Positions 16,965 through 25,991 of a stretch of 64,000 nt of DNA are shown one piece after another. The stretch spans positions 124,001 to 188,000 of the forward strand of contig CBDFGG010000002.1 of the NCBI GenBank assembly GCA_965247015.1, written 5' to 3'. A model generated the notes under the pieces. The model saw only the letters and a program-made list of their open reading frames with translations. It did not search any database and was not told the DNA's origin. Both the position numbers and the translations under genes were made by a program. Numbering within the stretch: the first letter of the stretch is position 1; each line of letters opens with the position of its first letter. The DNA is from JAIXWP01 sp965247015. Its GTDB lineage: Bacteria; Bacteroidota; Bacteroidia; Flavobacteriales_D; Sanyastnellaceae.

Positions 16965-18134
16965 ATGCCAAAAATCCTTTTCATTTCACACGATGCAACA
17001 CGAACGGGCGCCCCGATCGTTTTTTTGCATCAGCTAAAATGGCTTCGAGAAAACACAAACATTGAAATGTGTTTTCTACTGCTCGACGGTGGACCACTCA
17101 TCCCTGATTTCGAGGCGCTTGGAACTACTTGGCTTTGGAAGGTTTCTTCACCACCTCTTACTTTTTCTCAACGCGTGGTTAATCGTGCTACTGGGCTTTT
17201 CAGAAAAACGCCTTCTCATCGCGAAATCGTTTTGAAAGAACTCGATGGCGCTCAATTCGATTTGGTTTATTCCAATACCGTGGCTAGTCATGAAGTGGGC
17301 CTATTATTGAAAAAGCGTTGGAACAAGCCATGGATAAGCCATGTGCACGAAATGCCTTTTTCGATTCGCTCGTTTTATGCCAATAGTATGCGCGCAGAAG
17401 TACTAGAAGGGATAGATCGAATGATCAGTGTTTCCAAGGCTTGCAAGCGTTTACTGGAAGAAAATTTTGACTTGAAAAATACAGCTGTTGATTTGGTCTA
17501 CGAATGTGTTCCCACCAGTCAAATGAAAAAACCGCTTCGGTCAATAGAGGACGTAAGGAAAGCTTGGGGACTGACGAATGAATTTGTAGTCGGGGGAAGC
17601 GGGGTGATGAGCTGGAGAAAAGGCATCGATCTATTCATCGAAATTTCGCGCATCATCCATCATTCGCCACTTTCAAAAGATATTCGATTTGTTTGGGTGG
17701 GAGCAATTAAAAAGGATATCGTAGAGGGTTATCGATATGAATGTATGCAGTTAGGGATAACTCCATCTATTATTTTCACGGATGCCACAAGTGATCCTGC
17801 TTCTTATTTTCAGGCATTTGATGCTTTCGCGCTCACGTCGCGTGAAGATCCATTCCCGCTTGTAGCGCTAGAAGCGGCTGCATTGAAAAAGCCAATCATC
17901 TGTTTTGAAAATTCTGGAGGCATTCCTGAATTGATAGAACGCCAAGGAGGTGCAGTGATACCTTACTTAGATATTCAAGCTTTTGCAAACCAAATTCAGG
18001 AATGGGCTTCCGATCGAAACGGTGCCTCAACGATTGGAGAGGGCGCGTATCAAGAGGTACAGCGATATGATGTGAAAGAAGTGGCACCTCAAGTTCAAGA
18101 TATTATTACGACGGTTCTCCAGAAAAATGGCTGA
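16965..18134 (+). CDS. Family 4 glycosyltransferase
   Basis: 389 residues from ATG 16965 (MPKILFISHDATRTGAP). ATGs at 16929 and 16950 are in frame but lie before or only 8 bases past the -7 box. The N-terminal motif SHDATRTGAPIVFLHQL is seen in GT4 enzymes of O-antigen loci. The donor domain has VVGGSGVMSWRKGIDLF, then FALTSREDPFPLVALEAAA and GGIPELIE. No membrane span. Its stop overlaps the next GT2 start by 8 bp. It is divergent from the export operon and likely completes the same glycan. Confidence 0.85.
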   Translation: MPKILFISHDATRTGAPIVFLHQLKWLRENTNIEMCFLLLDGGPLIPDFEALGTTWLWKVSSPPLTFSQRVVNRATGLFRKTPSHREIVLKELDGAQFDLVYSNTVASHEVGLLLKKRWNKPWISHVHEMPFSIRSFYANSMRAEVLEGIDRMISVSKACKRLLEENFDLKNTAVDLVYECVPTSQMKKPLRSIEDVRKAWGLTNEFVVGGSGVMSWRKGIDLFIEISRIIHHSPLSKDIRFVWVGAIKKDIVEGYRYECMQLGITPSIIFTDATSDPASYFQAFDAFALTSREDPFPLVALEAAALKKPIICFENSGGIPELIERQGGAVIPYLDIQAFANQIQEWASDRNGASTIGEGAYQEVQRYDVKEVAPQVQDIITTVLQKNG

Positions 18135-19107
18135 GAACACTAATAAATATCAACCTCTTGTTTCTGTAATCGTTCCAAATTACAACCACGCCCCTTTCTT
18201 AAAGGAACGCATAGAATCAATTCTTCAGCAGTCTTATCAGCATATGGAAATCATCTTGATGGATGATGTGAGCAAGGATAATAGCAAAGAAATTTTAAAT
18301 GAATATCGCCATCATTCGAAAGTAAAAACCATTCTTTTCAATGAGGAGAATAGTGGAAGTACTTTTTCACAATGGAGAAAAGGGTTGCAATTCGCAACGG
18401 GTGATTTGGTGTGGGTTGCAGAAAGTGACGATACGAGTGATTTGTCTTTTCTTGAAACGATGATTCCTTTTTTTTCTAAGAAAAATATTTCGCTGGCCTA
18501 TTGTCAATCCATAGACATTGATGAAAAAGGAAATCATCTTTTAAATCGACTGGCCTACACACAACACTTTCAGCCGAATATTTGGGAGAATGATTTTATT
18601 CTGAGTAATAAAGAGTTTTTACAGAAATATCTTTTTGAAAAAAATGTCATTCCAAACGCAAGCGCTTGCCTCTTCGAAATGCAACAGTTTCGCGCGATAT
18701 TGAATGAAGAAAATCATTATAACAAATACAAAAAGTGCGGAGATTGGCTGGTGTACGCACTTCTCTGCGAGGACATTTCGAAATCAGTGGCTTTTGTATC
18801 CAAAGAATTGAATTTCTTCAGACACTCTTCTTTCAACACACGTGTGCAATATGACGATGCACAAAAAGTGATACGTTGGAGCGAAGAATGGGTAATCCGC
18901 AAACAGTTTGGGAAACGCCTTACATGGGAAGGGAAAGAGGCACAAGAAAAAACAAGATTACTTGAGGTCTATTTACTGGAAATGGCTAAAAAAGGACACG
19001 AAGAATTGATCATTTCACAGTTAAAAAAATTGTTTCCATCCAACCCAAAATCGTGGTCGAAAGTGAAGTGGACTTGGCGATTGAAGCGAGTTGTAGGAAG
19101 AGGTTGA
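18127..19107 (+). CDS. Family 2 glycosyltransferase
   Basis: 326 residues. The GT-A core opens PLVSVIVPNYNHAPFLKER, with LMDDVSKDNS near 40-49 and WVAESDDTSD near 97-106. The C-terminal ~120 residues are charged and not clearly assigned. It resembles rhamnan/O-antigen GT2 enzymes. It overlaps the preceding GT4 by 8 bp, so the two are surely co-translated. It is the last gene of the glycan region; purD follows after 60 bp. Confidence 0.85.
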   Translation: MAENTNKYQPLVSVIVPNYNHAPFLKERIESILQQSYQHMEIILMDDVSKDNSKEILNEYRHHSKVKTILFNEENSGSTFSQWRKGLQFATGDLVWVAESDDTSDLSFLETMIPFFSKKNISLAYCQSIDIDEKGNHLLNRLAYTQHFQPNIWENDFILSNKEFLQKYLFEKNVIPNASACLFEMQQFRAILNEENHYNKYKKCGDWLVYALLCEDISKSVAFVSKELNFFRHSSFNTRVQYDDAQKVIRWSEEWVIRKQFGKRLTWEGKEAQEKTRLLEVYLLEMAKKGHEELIISQLKKLFPSNPKSWSKVKWTWRLKRVVGRG

Positions 19108-19167
19108 TTTTTCGGAATCCTCATTCCTGAAACTTTCGTTTCTTTGCACCACCAAAATTGCTACATG

Positions 19168-20460
19168 ATGAACGTTCTAGTGCTCGGATCGGGAGGTCGC
19201 GAACATGCTATTAGCTGGAAGCTCGCACAAAGCTCCCACATACAGTCGCTTTTTATTGCCCCAGGTAATGCTGGAACTTCTGCCGTGGGCACAAACCTCG
19301 ATGTTGATCCAGAAGATTTCAAAGCAGTTAGAAAATGTGTTGTAGAAAACAACATTCAACTTGTAGTGGTAGGTCCGGAAGGCCCGCTGGTAAAAGGTAT
19401 TGTTGATTTTTTCAAAACGGATAAAAACCTTCAAGGTGTTGGTATCATTGGTCCATCACAAATAGGTGCGCAATTAGAAGGCAGCAAGGATTTTGCAAAA
19501 AAATTCATGCAACGTCATCATATTCCTACAGCAAAATATTCTTCTTTCACAAAAGAAACGGTCGAAGAGGGTGTTGCATTTTTGAAGACCATGAAGGCAC
19601 CGTATGTCTTAAAGGCAGACGGACTAGCAGCGGGAAAGGGTGTGCTCATCATCGAAGATTTGAAGACCGCACAGGACGAGCTTCGCAGTATGTTGCTCGA
19701 CGAAAAATTCGGCGCGGCCAGCAATACGGTTGTTATCGAAGAATTCTTGAAAGGCATTGAATGTTCAGTGTTTGTTCTTACCGACGGACACTCCTATAAA
19801 ATTTTACCAGAAGCAAAAGATTATAAGCGTATTGGAGTGGGCGACACAGGCTTGAATACAGGCGGCATGGGCGCTGTATCTCCTGTTCCTTTTTGCACGC
19901 CGGAGTTCATGGATAAAATTGAAAGTCGTATCATCATCCCAACCATCAAGGGATTGAAGGCGGATGAGATTGAATACAAAGGCTTCATTTTTATCGGTAT
20001 CATTAAAGTAGGCAATGATCCTTATGTGATCGAGTACAACTGTCGCATGGGCGATCCTGAGACAGAGGTGGTCATGCCTCGTATCAAAAGTGATCTATTG
20101 AATCTTTTGGAGGGCGTGGTCACTCAAACCCTTTCAGAATGCGACCTTCATGTCGACGATCGTGTTTGCAGCACCGTAGTGACTGTAAGCAAAGGATATC
20201 CAGAGTCGTACGAGAAAGGAAAAGAGATCAAGGGTCTTCACCGCGCGGATGAGGCCATTGTCTTCCACTCAGGAACAAAAAAATCTGGTGCCAAGATTGT
20301 CACCAATGGTGGACGTGTTTTGGCAATTTCTGCCTACGGTTATTCTATTAATGACGCTACTCGAAAGTCGTTTGATGCGGCTGAATCCATTGAATATAGC
20401 GGAAAATACTTCAGAGAAGATATTGGTAAGGACCTTATCAAAATGCTCGAAAAAATATAA
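19168..20460 (+). CDS. purD: Phosphoribosylamine--glycine ligase
   Basis: 430 residues from ATG 19168, matching the usual ~430; the frame opens at a TTG (19144) but MNVLVLGSGGREHA is the conserved N-terminus. It catalyses ATP-dependent joining of glycine to phosphoribosylamine, step two of purine synthesis. The ATP-grasp fold shows VLKADGLAAGKGV, GGMGAVSPVPF and the metal-binding YNCRMGDPETEVV. A TTTCTTTG box (19139-19146), one base from the -7 consensus, lies 21 bases upstream of the start. No other purine genes are adjacent. Confidence 0.96.
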   Translation: MNVLVLGSGGREHAISWKLAQSSHIQSLFIAPGNAGTSAVGTNLDVDPEDFKAVRKCVVENNIQLVVVGPEGPLVKGIVDFFKTDKNLQGVGIIGPSQIGAQLEGSKDFAKKFMQRHHIPTAKYSSFTKETVEEGVAFLKTMKAPYVLKADGLAAGKGVLIIEDLKTAQDELRSMLLDEKFGAASNTVVIEEFLKGIECSVFVLTDGHSYKILPEAKDYKRIGVGDTGLNTGGMGAVSPVPFCTPEFMDKIESRIIIPTIKGLKADEIEYKGFIFIGIIKVGNDPYVIEYNCRMGDPETEVVMPRIKSDLLNLLEGVVTQTLSECDLHVDDRVCSTVVTVSKGYPESYEKGKEIKGLHRADEAIVFHSGTKKSGAKIVTNGGRVLAISAYGYSINDATRKSFDAAESIEYSGKYFREDIGKDLIKMLEKI

Positions 20461-20535
20461 ACAGACGTTGCGTGCATTCATTTTTTGCACATATTGCAGC
20501 CCTTATTTATTAAAACCAAACAAAACCCAAACAAC

Positions 20536-21036
20536 ATGAAAAAGATTGCATTTCTTTTGATGAGCGTTGCAGTAATCGCTCTTTCTTCTTGCTCTAAAGA
20601 AGGTGAACAAGGTCCAGCAGGTCCAGCAGGTGCTCAAGGTCCAGCAGGTCCACAAGGCGACAACGCTGACCTTACTTCAAACGACCTTACTATTCTTGCT
20701 GCTGATTTCGCAGGTGGTGCTTATGCTGAGTACACTGTAGATTTCATCGATCAAGAAGTTTATGAGAACGGTATGGCTGTAGCTTATGTACAGGATACTT
20801 TCGGTTACTGGAACAATATCCCATCTCAGTGGCACGAAATCACTGACTTCGGTTTCTTCTACGGTCCAAACGCTGACGGAGTAAACGTTGGTATCGTTGG
20901 TTTCTCTGCAACTGGCGGAATCACTGCTGACTACCCAGTACGTGTCGTTACTATGAAGCGTGCTGACTACGATCACCTTAACGAGGCTGGTCTTCTTGCT
21001 AACTACAACGAAGTAGTTAAGTACTTGAACAAGTAA
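20536..21036 (+). CDS. Lipoprotein with short collagen-like segment
   Basis: 166 residues from ATG 20536. A signal peptide with lipobox ALSSC places the lipidated cysteine at 19. Residues after SKEGEQ carry about five Gly-X-Y triplets (GPAGPAGAQGPAGPQG). The remaining ~125 residues form a domain I do not recognise, with aromatic- and acid-rich strands. The protein should be anchored in the outer or inner membrane facing the periplasm or surface. Similar small Bacteroidota lipoproteins with collagen-like linkers are common and mostly uncharacterised. Codon usage looks strongly biased (GGT, AAC, TAC, CTT), suggesting high expression. Confidence 0.85.
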   Translation: MKKIAFLLMSVAVIALSSCSKEGEQGPAGPAGAQGPAGPQGDNADLTSNDLTILAADFAGGAYAEYTVDFIDQEVYENGMAVAYVQDTFGYWNNIPSQWHEITDFGFFYGPNADGVNVGIVGFSATGGITADYPVRVVTMKRADYDHLNEAGLLANYNEVVKYLNK

Positions 21037-21054
21037 TCACTTGCCAAACAATAT

Positions 21055-21087
21055 AAAAAAGGGCTGTCGATGACAGCCCTTTTTTTA
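21055..21087. terminator. Bidirectional terminator between lipoprotein gene and mfd
   Basis: Perfect 8-bp stem GGGCTGTC/GACAGCCC with a 3-nt loop is flanked by A6 on the left and T7 on the right, so it can work on both strands. Confidence 0.85.
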
Positions 21088-21100
21088 TTACCTACTTATT

Positions 21101-21250
21101 TAGTTACTAGATACTAACGACGAGTGACTAGAGTAACTACTAACTAAATAGATTTACAGTGCCCTCTCGAGGCTGTAACACTATATAGCTAGTATCTAAT
21201 CTCGTCACTAGTATCTCGTCACTAGTATCTTGTCACTTGTCATTTGTCAC
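21101..21250. repeat. Imperfect inverted repeat with 14-bp tandem units
   Basis: The centre is a hairpin: TTACAG (21154-21159) pairs with CTGTAA (21173-21178), and inside it CCTC pairs with GAGG. The right arm has two perfect CTCGTCACTAGTAT units (21201-21214, 21215-21228), then TTGTCACTTGTCATTTGTC that runs into the last codons of mfd. The left arm (21101-21150) carries related words in inverted orientation. Confidence 0.65.
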
Positions 21251-24200
21251 TTTCTCCCCTTTCGCCATCGCAGTCATCAGCTGCACCGCTCGCTTCATGG
21301 TGCGGACTTCGTTGAACGACATGCGCAGGGTTTCGTCCTTCTGATACATCTTACCAATGCTCGGATTCAGCTTGATGAACTCTAATACCAACGTGAAGCG
21401 ATCGCTTTGGTAGTATGGTGAATCCTGATTGGATATGAAGTAACCAATCATCTTGTCGCTCTTCAGTACCAATTTCTCCAAACCAATCTCACGTGCCAAC
21501 CAGCGCAAGCGCATGGTGTCTATCAATCGAATGGTCGGCGTTGGTATCTGACCAAAACGGTCCTCCAAATTGCGCATGTACTTCTGCAAGTCTTCTTCAT
21601 TCTCAATATCATCCAACTCTTTGTAAAGCGCAATACGCTCTGTAATGCTGGATACATAATTATCCGGAATCAAGATCTCAAAGTCGGTTTCTAAAACGGT
21701 CTCTTTCACATAAGACTTATTCTTTTTCTGCTCATCTTCATATAAGTCTTTGAAGAATTCTTGCTTCAATTCATCAATGGCTTCATTCAAGATTTTCTGG
21801 TAGGTCTCGAAGCCAATGTCATTGATGAATCCACTTTGCTCTCCTCCTAATAAATTACCCGCTCCTCGTATATCTAAGTCGCGCATCGCGATATGCAATC
21901 CGGATCCTAAATCGCTGAACTGCTCGATCGCCATCAATCGTTTTTTACTATCACTTGGTAATAAATGTAGTGGAGGTGCAATCAAATAACAAAAAGCTTG
22001 CTTGTTGTTTCGACCTACGCGGCCGCGCAATTGGTGAAGGTCGCTCAATCCAAAATGATGTGCATCATTGATGATAATGGTATTCGCATTGGAGATGTCA
22101 ATACCGCTTTCTACAATCGCAGTACTCACCAGTACATCATAAACTCCTTCGATAAAATTGGTCATCACTTCTTCCAATTCTTCACCACCCATTTGACCAT
22201 GCCCAATACCCACGCGCACATCAGGACATACGCGCTGAATCATTCCGGCAAGATCTTTCAAGTTTTGAATGCGATTATGTACGAAGAACACTTGACCGCC
22301 TCGTTGCACTTCATAGCTGATGGCATCGCGAATCACTTCTTCGTTGAAACTATGAATCTCTGTTTGAATAGGATGTCGATTGGGTGGCGGTGTTTGCATG
22401 ATGCTCAAGTCACGTGCACCCATCAACGAAAACTGCAAAGTTCTTGGAATAGGCGTCGCTGTAAGCGTTAGCGTATCCACATTCGCCTTCATCGTTTTCA
22501 ATTTATCCTTTACTGCAACACCAAACTTTTGTTCTTCGTCGATCACCAACAGACCCAAATCTTTGAACTTTACTTTCTTTCCCACCAGTGCGTGTGTACC
22601 GATCATAATATCGATTTCACCCATCTCTAGTTTTTTCAACGTGTCACTTACTTGCTTCGCTGTTTTGAATCGATTGATGTAATCGACCTTTACTGGAAAA
22701 TCTTTTAATCGTTTTGAAAAACTTTTATAGTGTTGAAGTGATAGAATGGTGGTCGGAACCAGCACTGCTACCTGCTTGCCGTCTGTCGCTGCTTTGAATG
22801 CAGCGCGAATCGCGATTTCTGTTTTACCAAAACCAACATCTCCACACACCAAGCGATCCATGGGTGAAGTCTGTTCCATATCTTCTTTTACCGCCTGTGT
22901 TGCCTTCAGTTGGTCTGGTGTATCTTCATACATAAACGAAGCTTCCAATTCCGTTTGCATATAAGAATCGGGCGTGAATTGAAAACCATGTGTGGTCTTG
23001 CGCTTCGCATATAGTTTAATCAAGTCAAAAGCAAGTTCTTTCACTTTTGTCTTGGTCTTGCGCTTCAAATTCTGCCAAGCATTGCTGCCCAGTTTGTCGG
23101 TGGTGGGCGCAGTTCCATCCTTTCCAACAAATTTCGAAATGCGATGTAAACTGTGAATACTCACATATAATATATCGCCACCTTTATAGGTGAGACGAAT
23201 CGCTTCTTGCTCTTTTCCATTTACATCAATCTTCTGTAAGCCGCTAAACTGGCCGATTCCGTGATCGATGTGAACAACGTAATCTCCTGGCTGCAATGAC
23301 ATAATTTCTTTTATTGTCAATGCTTCTTTGCTCTTTTTAAATCCTTCTTTTAATCGGAAGCGATGATAGCGTTCGAAGATTTGGTGATCGGTGTAAAGTA
23401 AAATTTTTGAAGCGCGATCTACAAATCCTTCGCTGAATTCTATTTGAATTTGATGGAAAAAAACTTTGTGATTTTTATCTTCAAAAATTTGATGCAGTCG
23501 CTCCATTTGTTTCGACTGACCCGCCACTACAATATTGGTATATCCTTGCTTATCATTATTCGCAAGATTTTCCCCTAACATATCAAAGTTCTTGTTGAAT
23601 GCGGGTTGTGGCATCATATCGAAGTCGATGACTTTCGATTCAACGAACTTTCTCAAACCTCCAAATTCAACAACTGCCTTTTGATTAAGTATGCGCAAAA
23701 AGTCTTCTTTCGCTGTATAGAGTGCTTCTGGTTTATCGTGCTTTAGGACGTTGCCTAACTTATCATATTGCGTTTGTGCCTTCTCTAATTCTTTTGAAAA
23801 TTGTTCCAGTGTTGTTGGCAAATCACGTGTCCACACTACTGCATCGTCTGGAATAAATTCGATCAGATTGATGCGATCTTCTTCTGTATGACGGCTACTC
23901 ACATTGGGCACAACCGTGGCCTTCGTCATTTTATTTACAGAAAGCTGCGTAGCAGGATCAAACTTTCGGATGGATTCCACATCATCTCCGAAAAGCTCAA
24001 TTCTGTAAGGATATTCATAAGAGTAAGAATAGACGTCTAAGATACCTCCTCGCACAGCATACTGACCAGGTTCGTAAACGTAGTCTACTTTTTCAAAACC
24101 AAAATCTTGGAAAATTTCATCAACAAATTCAAGGGAAATTTTGTGACCCACTTCTATGTCGAAAGTGCTTTTCGCCATTTCCTTTTGAGTCACTACTTTT

Positions 24201-24652
24201 TCTGCAATCGCTTCACCATATGTAATGATCACTGCACCGGCAGATCTTTTCTGGATTTCATTGAGTACCTCTGCACGCATCGCCACATTGGCATTCTCCG
24301 TTTGCTCTACCTGATAAGGAACACGCGCACTGCGTGGAAAAAACAAGATGTGATTCTTTCGCATCTTGATAATGTCTTCTTCCTGAAGGATCGCTCCATC
24401 TTCCGCGCGCTCTTGAAATGGGAAAACAATATTTTCCAAATCGTTGAGAAAGTATGCCGCGGTTTCTTTGTCTTCCAAAATGAAAACGGTGGTCTTATTG
24501 GTTTTTTCCAAAAAGCCATTCGCGAGCAACGCCGCCGCTGCTCCTACCACGCCTTTCAGATGGACTTTCCCTCCCTTTTCGTTCAATGCCGCGGTCAATA
24601 CATCCAATGATGGATGATTTTTATAGTGTTCTTTTAATTGCGAAAGATTCAT
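21233..24652 (-). CDS. mfd: Transcription-repair coupling factor
   Basis: 1139 residues from ATG 24652; the frame extends upstream to 24718 but MNLSQLKEHYKNHPSL is the better start. Mfd removes stalled RNA polymerase at DNA lesions and recruits UvrA. Visible parts: a UvrB-homology N-terminal module, the RNA polymerase-interacting (CarD-like) domain around GDYVVHIDHGIGQFSG, Walker A GDVGFGKTE near 605, the DEEQ box of the translocase near 704, TATPIPRTL, the QLRGRVGR motif, and the C-terminal TRCF domain ending near residue 1110. The last codons (VTNDK) are encoded by the intergenic CATTTGTC-type repeat. It is convergent with the lipoprotein gene. Confidence 0.96.
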   Translation of the reverse strand: MNLSQLKEHYKNHPSLDVLTAALNEKGGKVHLKGVVGAAAALLANGFLEKTNKTTVFILEDKETAAYFLNDLENIVFPFQERAEDGAILQEEDIIKMRKNHILFFPRSARVPYQVEQTENANVAMRAEVLNEIQKRSAGAVIITYGEAIAEKVVTQKEMAKSTFDIEVGHKISLEFVDEIFQDFGFEKVDYVYEPGQYAVRGGILDVYSYSYEYPYRIELFGDDVESIRKFDPATQLSVNKMTKATVVPNVSSRHTEEDRINLIEFIPDDAVVWTRDLPTTLEQFSKELEKAQTQYDKLGNVLKHDKPEALYTAKEDFLRILNQKAVVEFGGLRKFVESKVIDFDMMPQPAFNKNFDMLGENLANNDKQGYTNIVVAGQSKQMERLHQIFEDKNHKVFFHQIQIEFSEGFVDRASKILLYTDHQIFERYHRFRLKEGFKKSKEALTIKEIMSLQPGDYVVHIDHGIGQFSGLQKIDVNGKEQEAIRLTYKGGDILYVSIHSLHRISKFVGKDGTAPTTDKLGSNAWQNLKRKTKTKVKELAFDLIKLYAKRKTTHGFQFTPDSYMQTELEASFMYEDTPDQLKATQAVKEDMEQTSPMDRLVCGDVGFGKTEIAIRAAFKAATDGKQVAVLVPTTILSLQHYKSFSKRLKDFPVKVDYINRFKTAKQVSDTLKKLEMGEIDIMIGTHALVGKKVKFKDLGLLVIDEEQKFGVAVKDKLKTMKANVDTLTLTATPIPRTLQFSLMGARDLSIMQTPPPNRHPIQTEIHSFNEEVIRDAISYEVQRGGQVFFVHNRIQNLKDLAGMIQRVCPDVRVGIGHGQMGGEELEEVMTNFIEGVYDVLVSTAIVESGIDISNANTIIINDAHHFGLSDLHQLRGRVGRNNKQAFCYLIAPPLHLLPSDSKKRLMAIEQFSDLGSGLHIAMRDLDIRGAGNLLGGEQSGFINDIGFETYQKILNEAIDELKQEFFKDLYEDEQKKNKSYVKETVLETDFEILIPDNYVSSITERIALYKELDDIENEEDLQKYMRNLEDRFGQIPTPTIRLIDTMRLRWLAREIGLEKLVLKSDKMIGYFISNQDSPYYQSDRFTLVLEFIKLNPSIGKMYQKDETLRMSFNEVRTMKRAVQLMTAMAKGEKVTNDK

Positions 24653-24715
24653 ATTGCTGTAAATGCATAAAAGCACAAAACAACCCCACCGGGGGTTATT
24701 ATGTGCGAAACATTG

Positions 24716-24723
24716 CAAAGGTA
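24716..24723 (-). promoter_or_regulatory. -7 box TACCTTTG for mfd
   Basis: Exact TAnnTTTG match on the minus strand, about 60 nt before the mfd ATG. The leader contains a CCCC/GGGG inverted pair near 24684-24695. Confidence 0.5.
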
Positions 24724-24767
24724 GTCAAGGTTCATATTGTTCATTCCCGCTTAATTTAGCCGCGCAA

Positions 24768-25982
24768 ATGCAAGCAAATACAGTCATCGATTGGTCGCAA
24801 TGGCAAGCGATTATTGAACTTCCGCAATGGAAGGGCTATCGTATGCTCTGGCGCCCGAACAGCGAAAGACCAATGCTTGCGCTCGGAGCCCGCGCTATCA
24901 CTCATGATGTAAGCGATCCTGAGCTCAGGGGGAATTGGTGGTTTGGCTACATTTCCTATGATCTAAAAAATCATTTCGAAAAAATCGAAACGCGAATTCC
25001 TCATCCCATGGGCTTTTCAGATGTAGCTTTCTTCTCACCTGAAGTGCTCATTGAATTTAACGGTAGCTCTTGGAAGGCGGTGATCGACTATACCGACGGT
25101 TCGTGGATTGATTTTTTTGGAAAAAATTGTTCGACTTCCGCGTCACAGCATAAGCCAAAGTGGGAGCCTCTTCAAACCGCCGACCACTACAAGTCTATAG
25201 TGAATCGTTTGAAACACCATATTCAAATAGGCGACATCTATGAAGTAAATTATTGCCAAACATTCGAGGCGCGTTACGAATTAGAAAAGCCTTTTTCTCT
25301 TTTTCAAAAAATAAATAATCATACACAAGCACCATACGCGGCTTATCTCCAATGGAATCAACACCACGTATTATGCGCCTCTCCAGAGCAATTTTTATCA
25401 AAGAAGGGCCACAAACTCGTCTCTGCTCCAATTAAGGGTACGATTAAAAGAGGTGGGAGTGCGGAGGAAGATGAGCAATTAAAAACACAATTGCTCAACG
25501 ATCCAAAAGAGCGTGCTGAGAATGTGATGATTGTAGACTTGGTGCGCAATGACCTATCGCGCCTAGCCGCCAAGGGTTCTGTAAAAGTGGATGAGTTGTT
25601 TGGCATCTACAGTTTTAAAACGGTGCATCACATGATCTCTACCATCTCTTGTGAAATGAAAGAAGATTATTCGCTTCGCGAAATATTGAATGCCACGTTT
25701 CCCATGGGTTCTATGACGGGCGCGCCGAAAATTCGAGCGATGCAATTGATTGATGAATACGAATCGGCGAGCCGAGGCGTCTATTCTGGTTCATTGGGTG
25801 TCATTACTCCAGAAGGAGACATGGATTGGAATGTGGTCATTCGCACATTGCTCTATGATGATGAAATAAAAATGATTCGCTGCACTGTAGGAGGTGCCAT
25901 CACTTCGCTCTGCGACGCTGAGAGCGAATATCAAGAATGTCTTCTAAAAGGAAAGGCAGTGATGCACCTGCCGTTTGACTAG
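24768..25982 (+). CDS. pabB: Aminodeoxychorismate synthase component I / anthranilate synthase component I family
   Basis: 404 residues from ATG 24768; the frame opens earlier (24663) but those codons run through the mfd promoter region. Chorismate-binding motifs are intact: APIKGTIKRG, ENVMIVDLVRNDLSRLA, and FPMGSMTGAPKIRAM. Chorismate is aminated to aminodeoxychorismate with ammonia from a PabA-type partner, leading to folate. The short length and the PIKGTIKRG form fit PabB rather than TrpE, though sequence alone cannot exclude the latter. It is divergent from mfd and 9 bp before tilS, likely one operon. Confidence 0.85.
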   Translation: MQANTVIDWSQWQAIIELPQWKGYRMLWRPNSERPMLALGARAITHDVSDPELRGNWWFGYISYDLKNHFEKIETRIPHPMGFSDVAFFSPEVLIEFNGSSWKAVIDYTDGSWIDFFGKNCSTSASQHKPKWEPLQTADHYKSIVNRLKHHIQIGDIYEVNYCQTFEARYELEKPFSLFQKINNHTQAPYAAYLQWNQHHVLCASPEQFLSKKGHKLVSAPIKGTIKRGGSAEEDEQLKTQLLNDPKERAENVMIVDLVRNDLSRLAAKGSVKVDELFGIYSFKTVHHMISTISCEMKEDYSLREILNATFPMGSMTGAPKIRAMQLIDEYESASRGVYSGSLGVITPEGDMDWNVVIRTLLYDDEIKMIRCTVGGAITSLCDAESEYQECLLKGKAVMHLPFD

Positions 25983-25991
25983 CTTTGTAGC

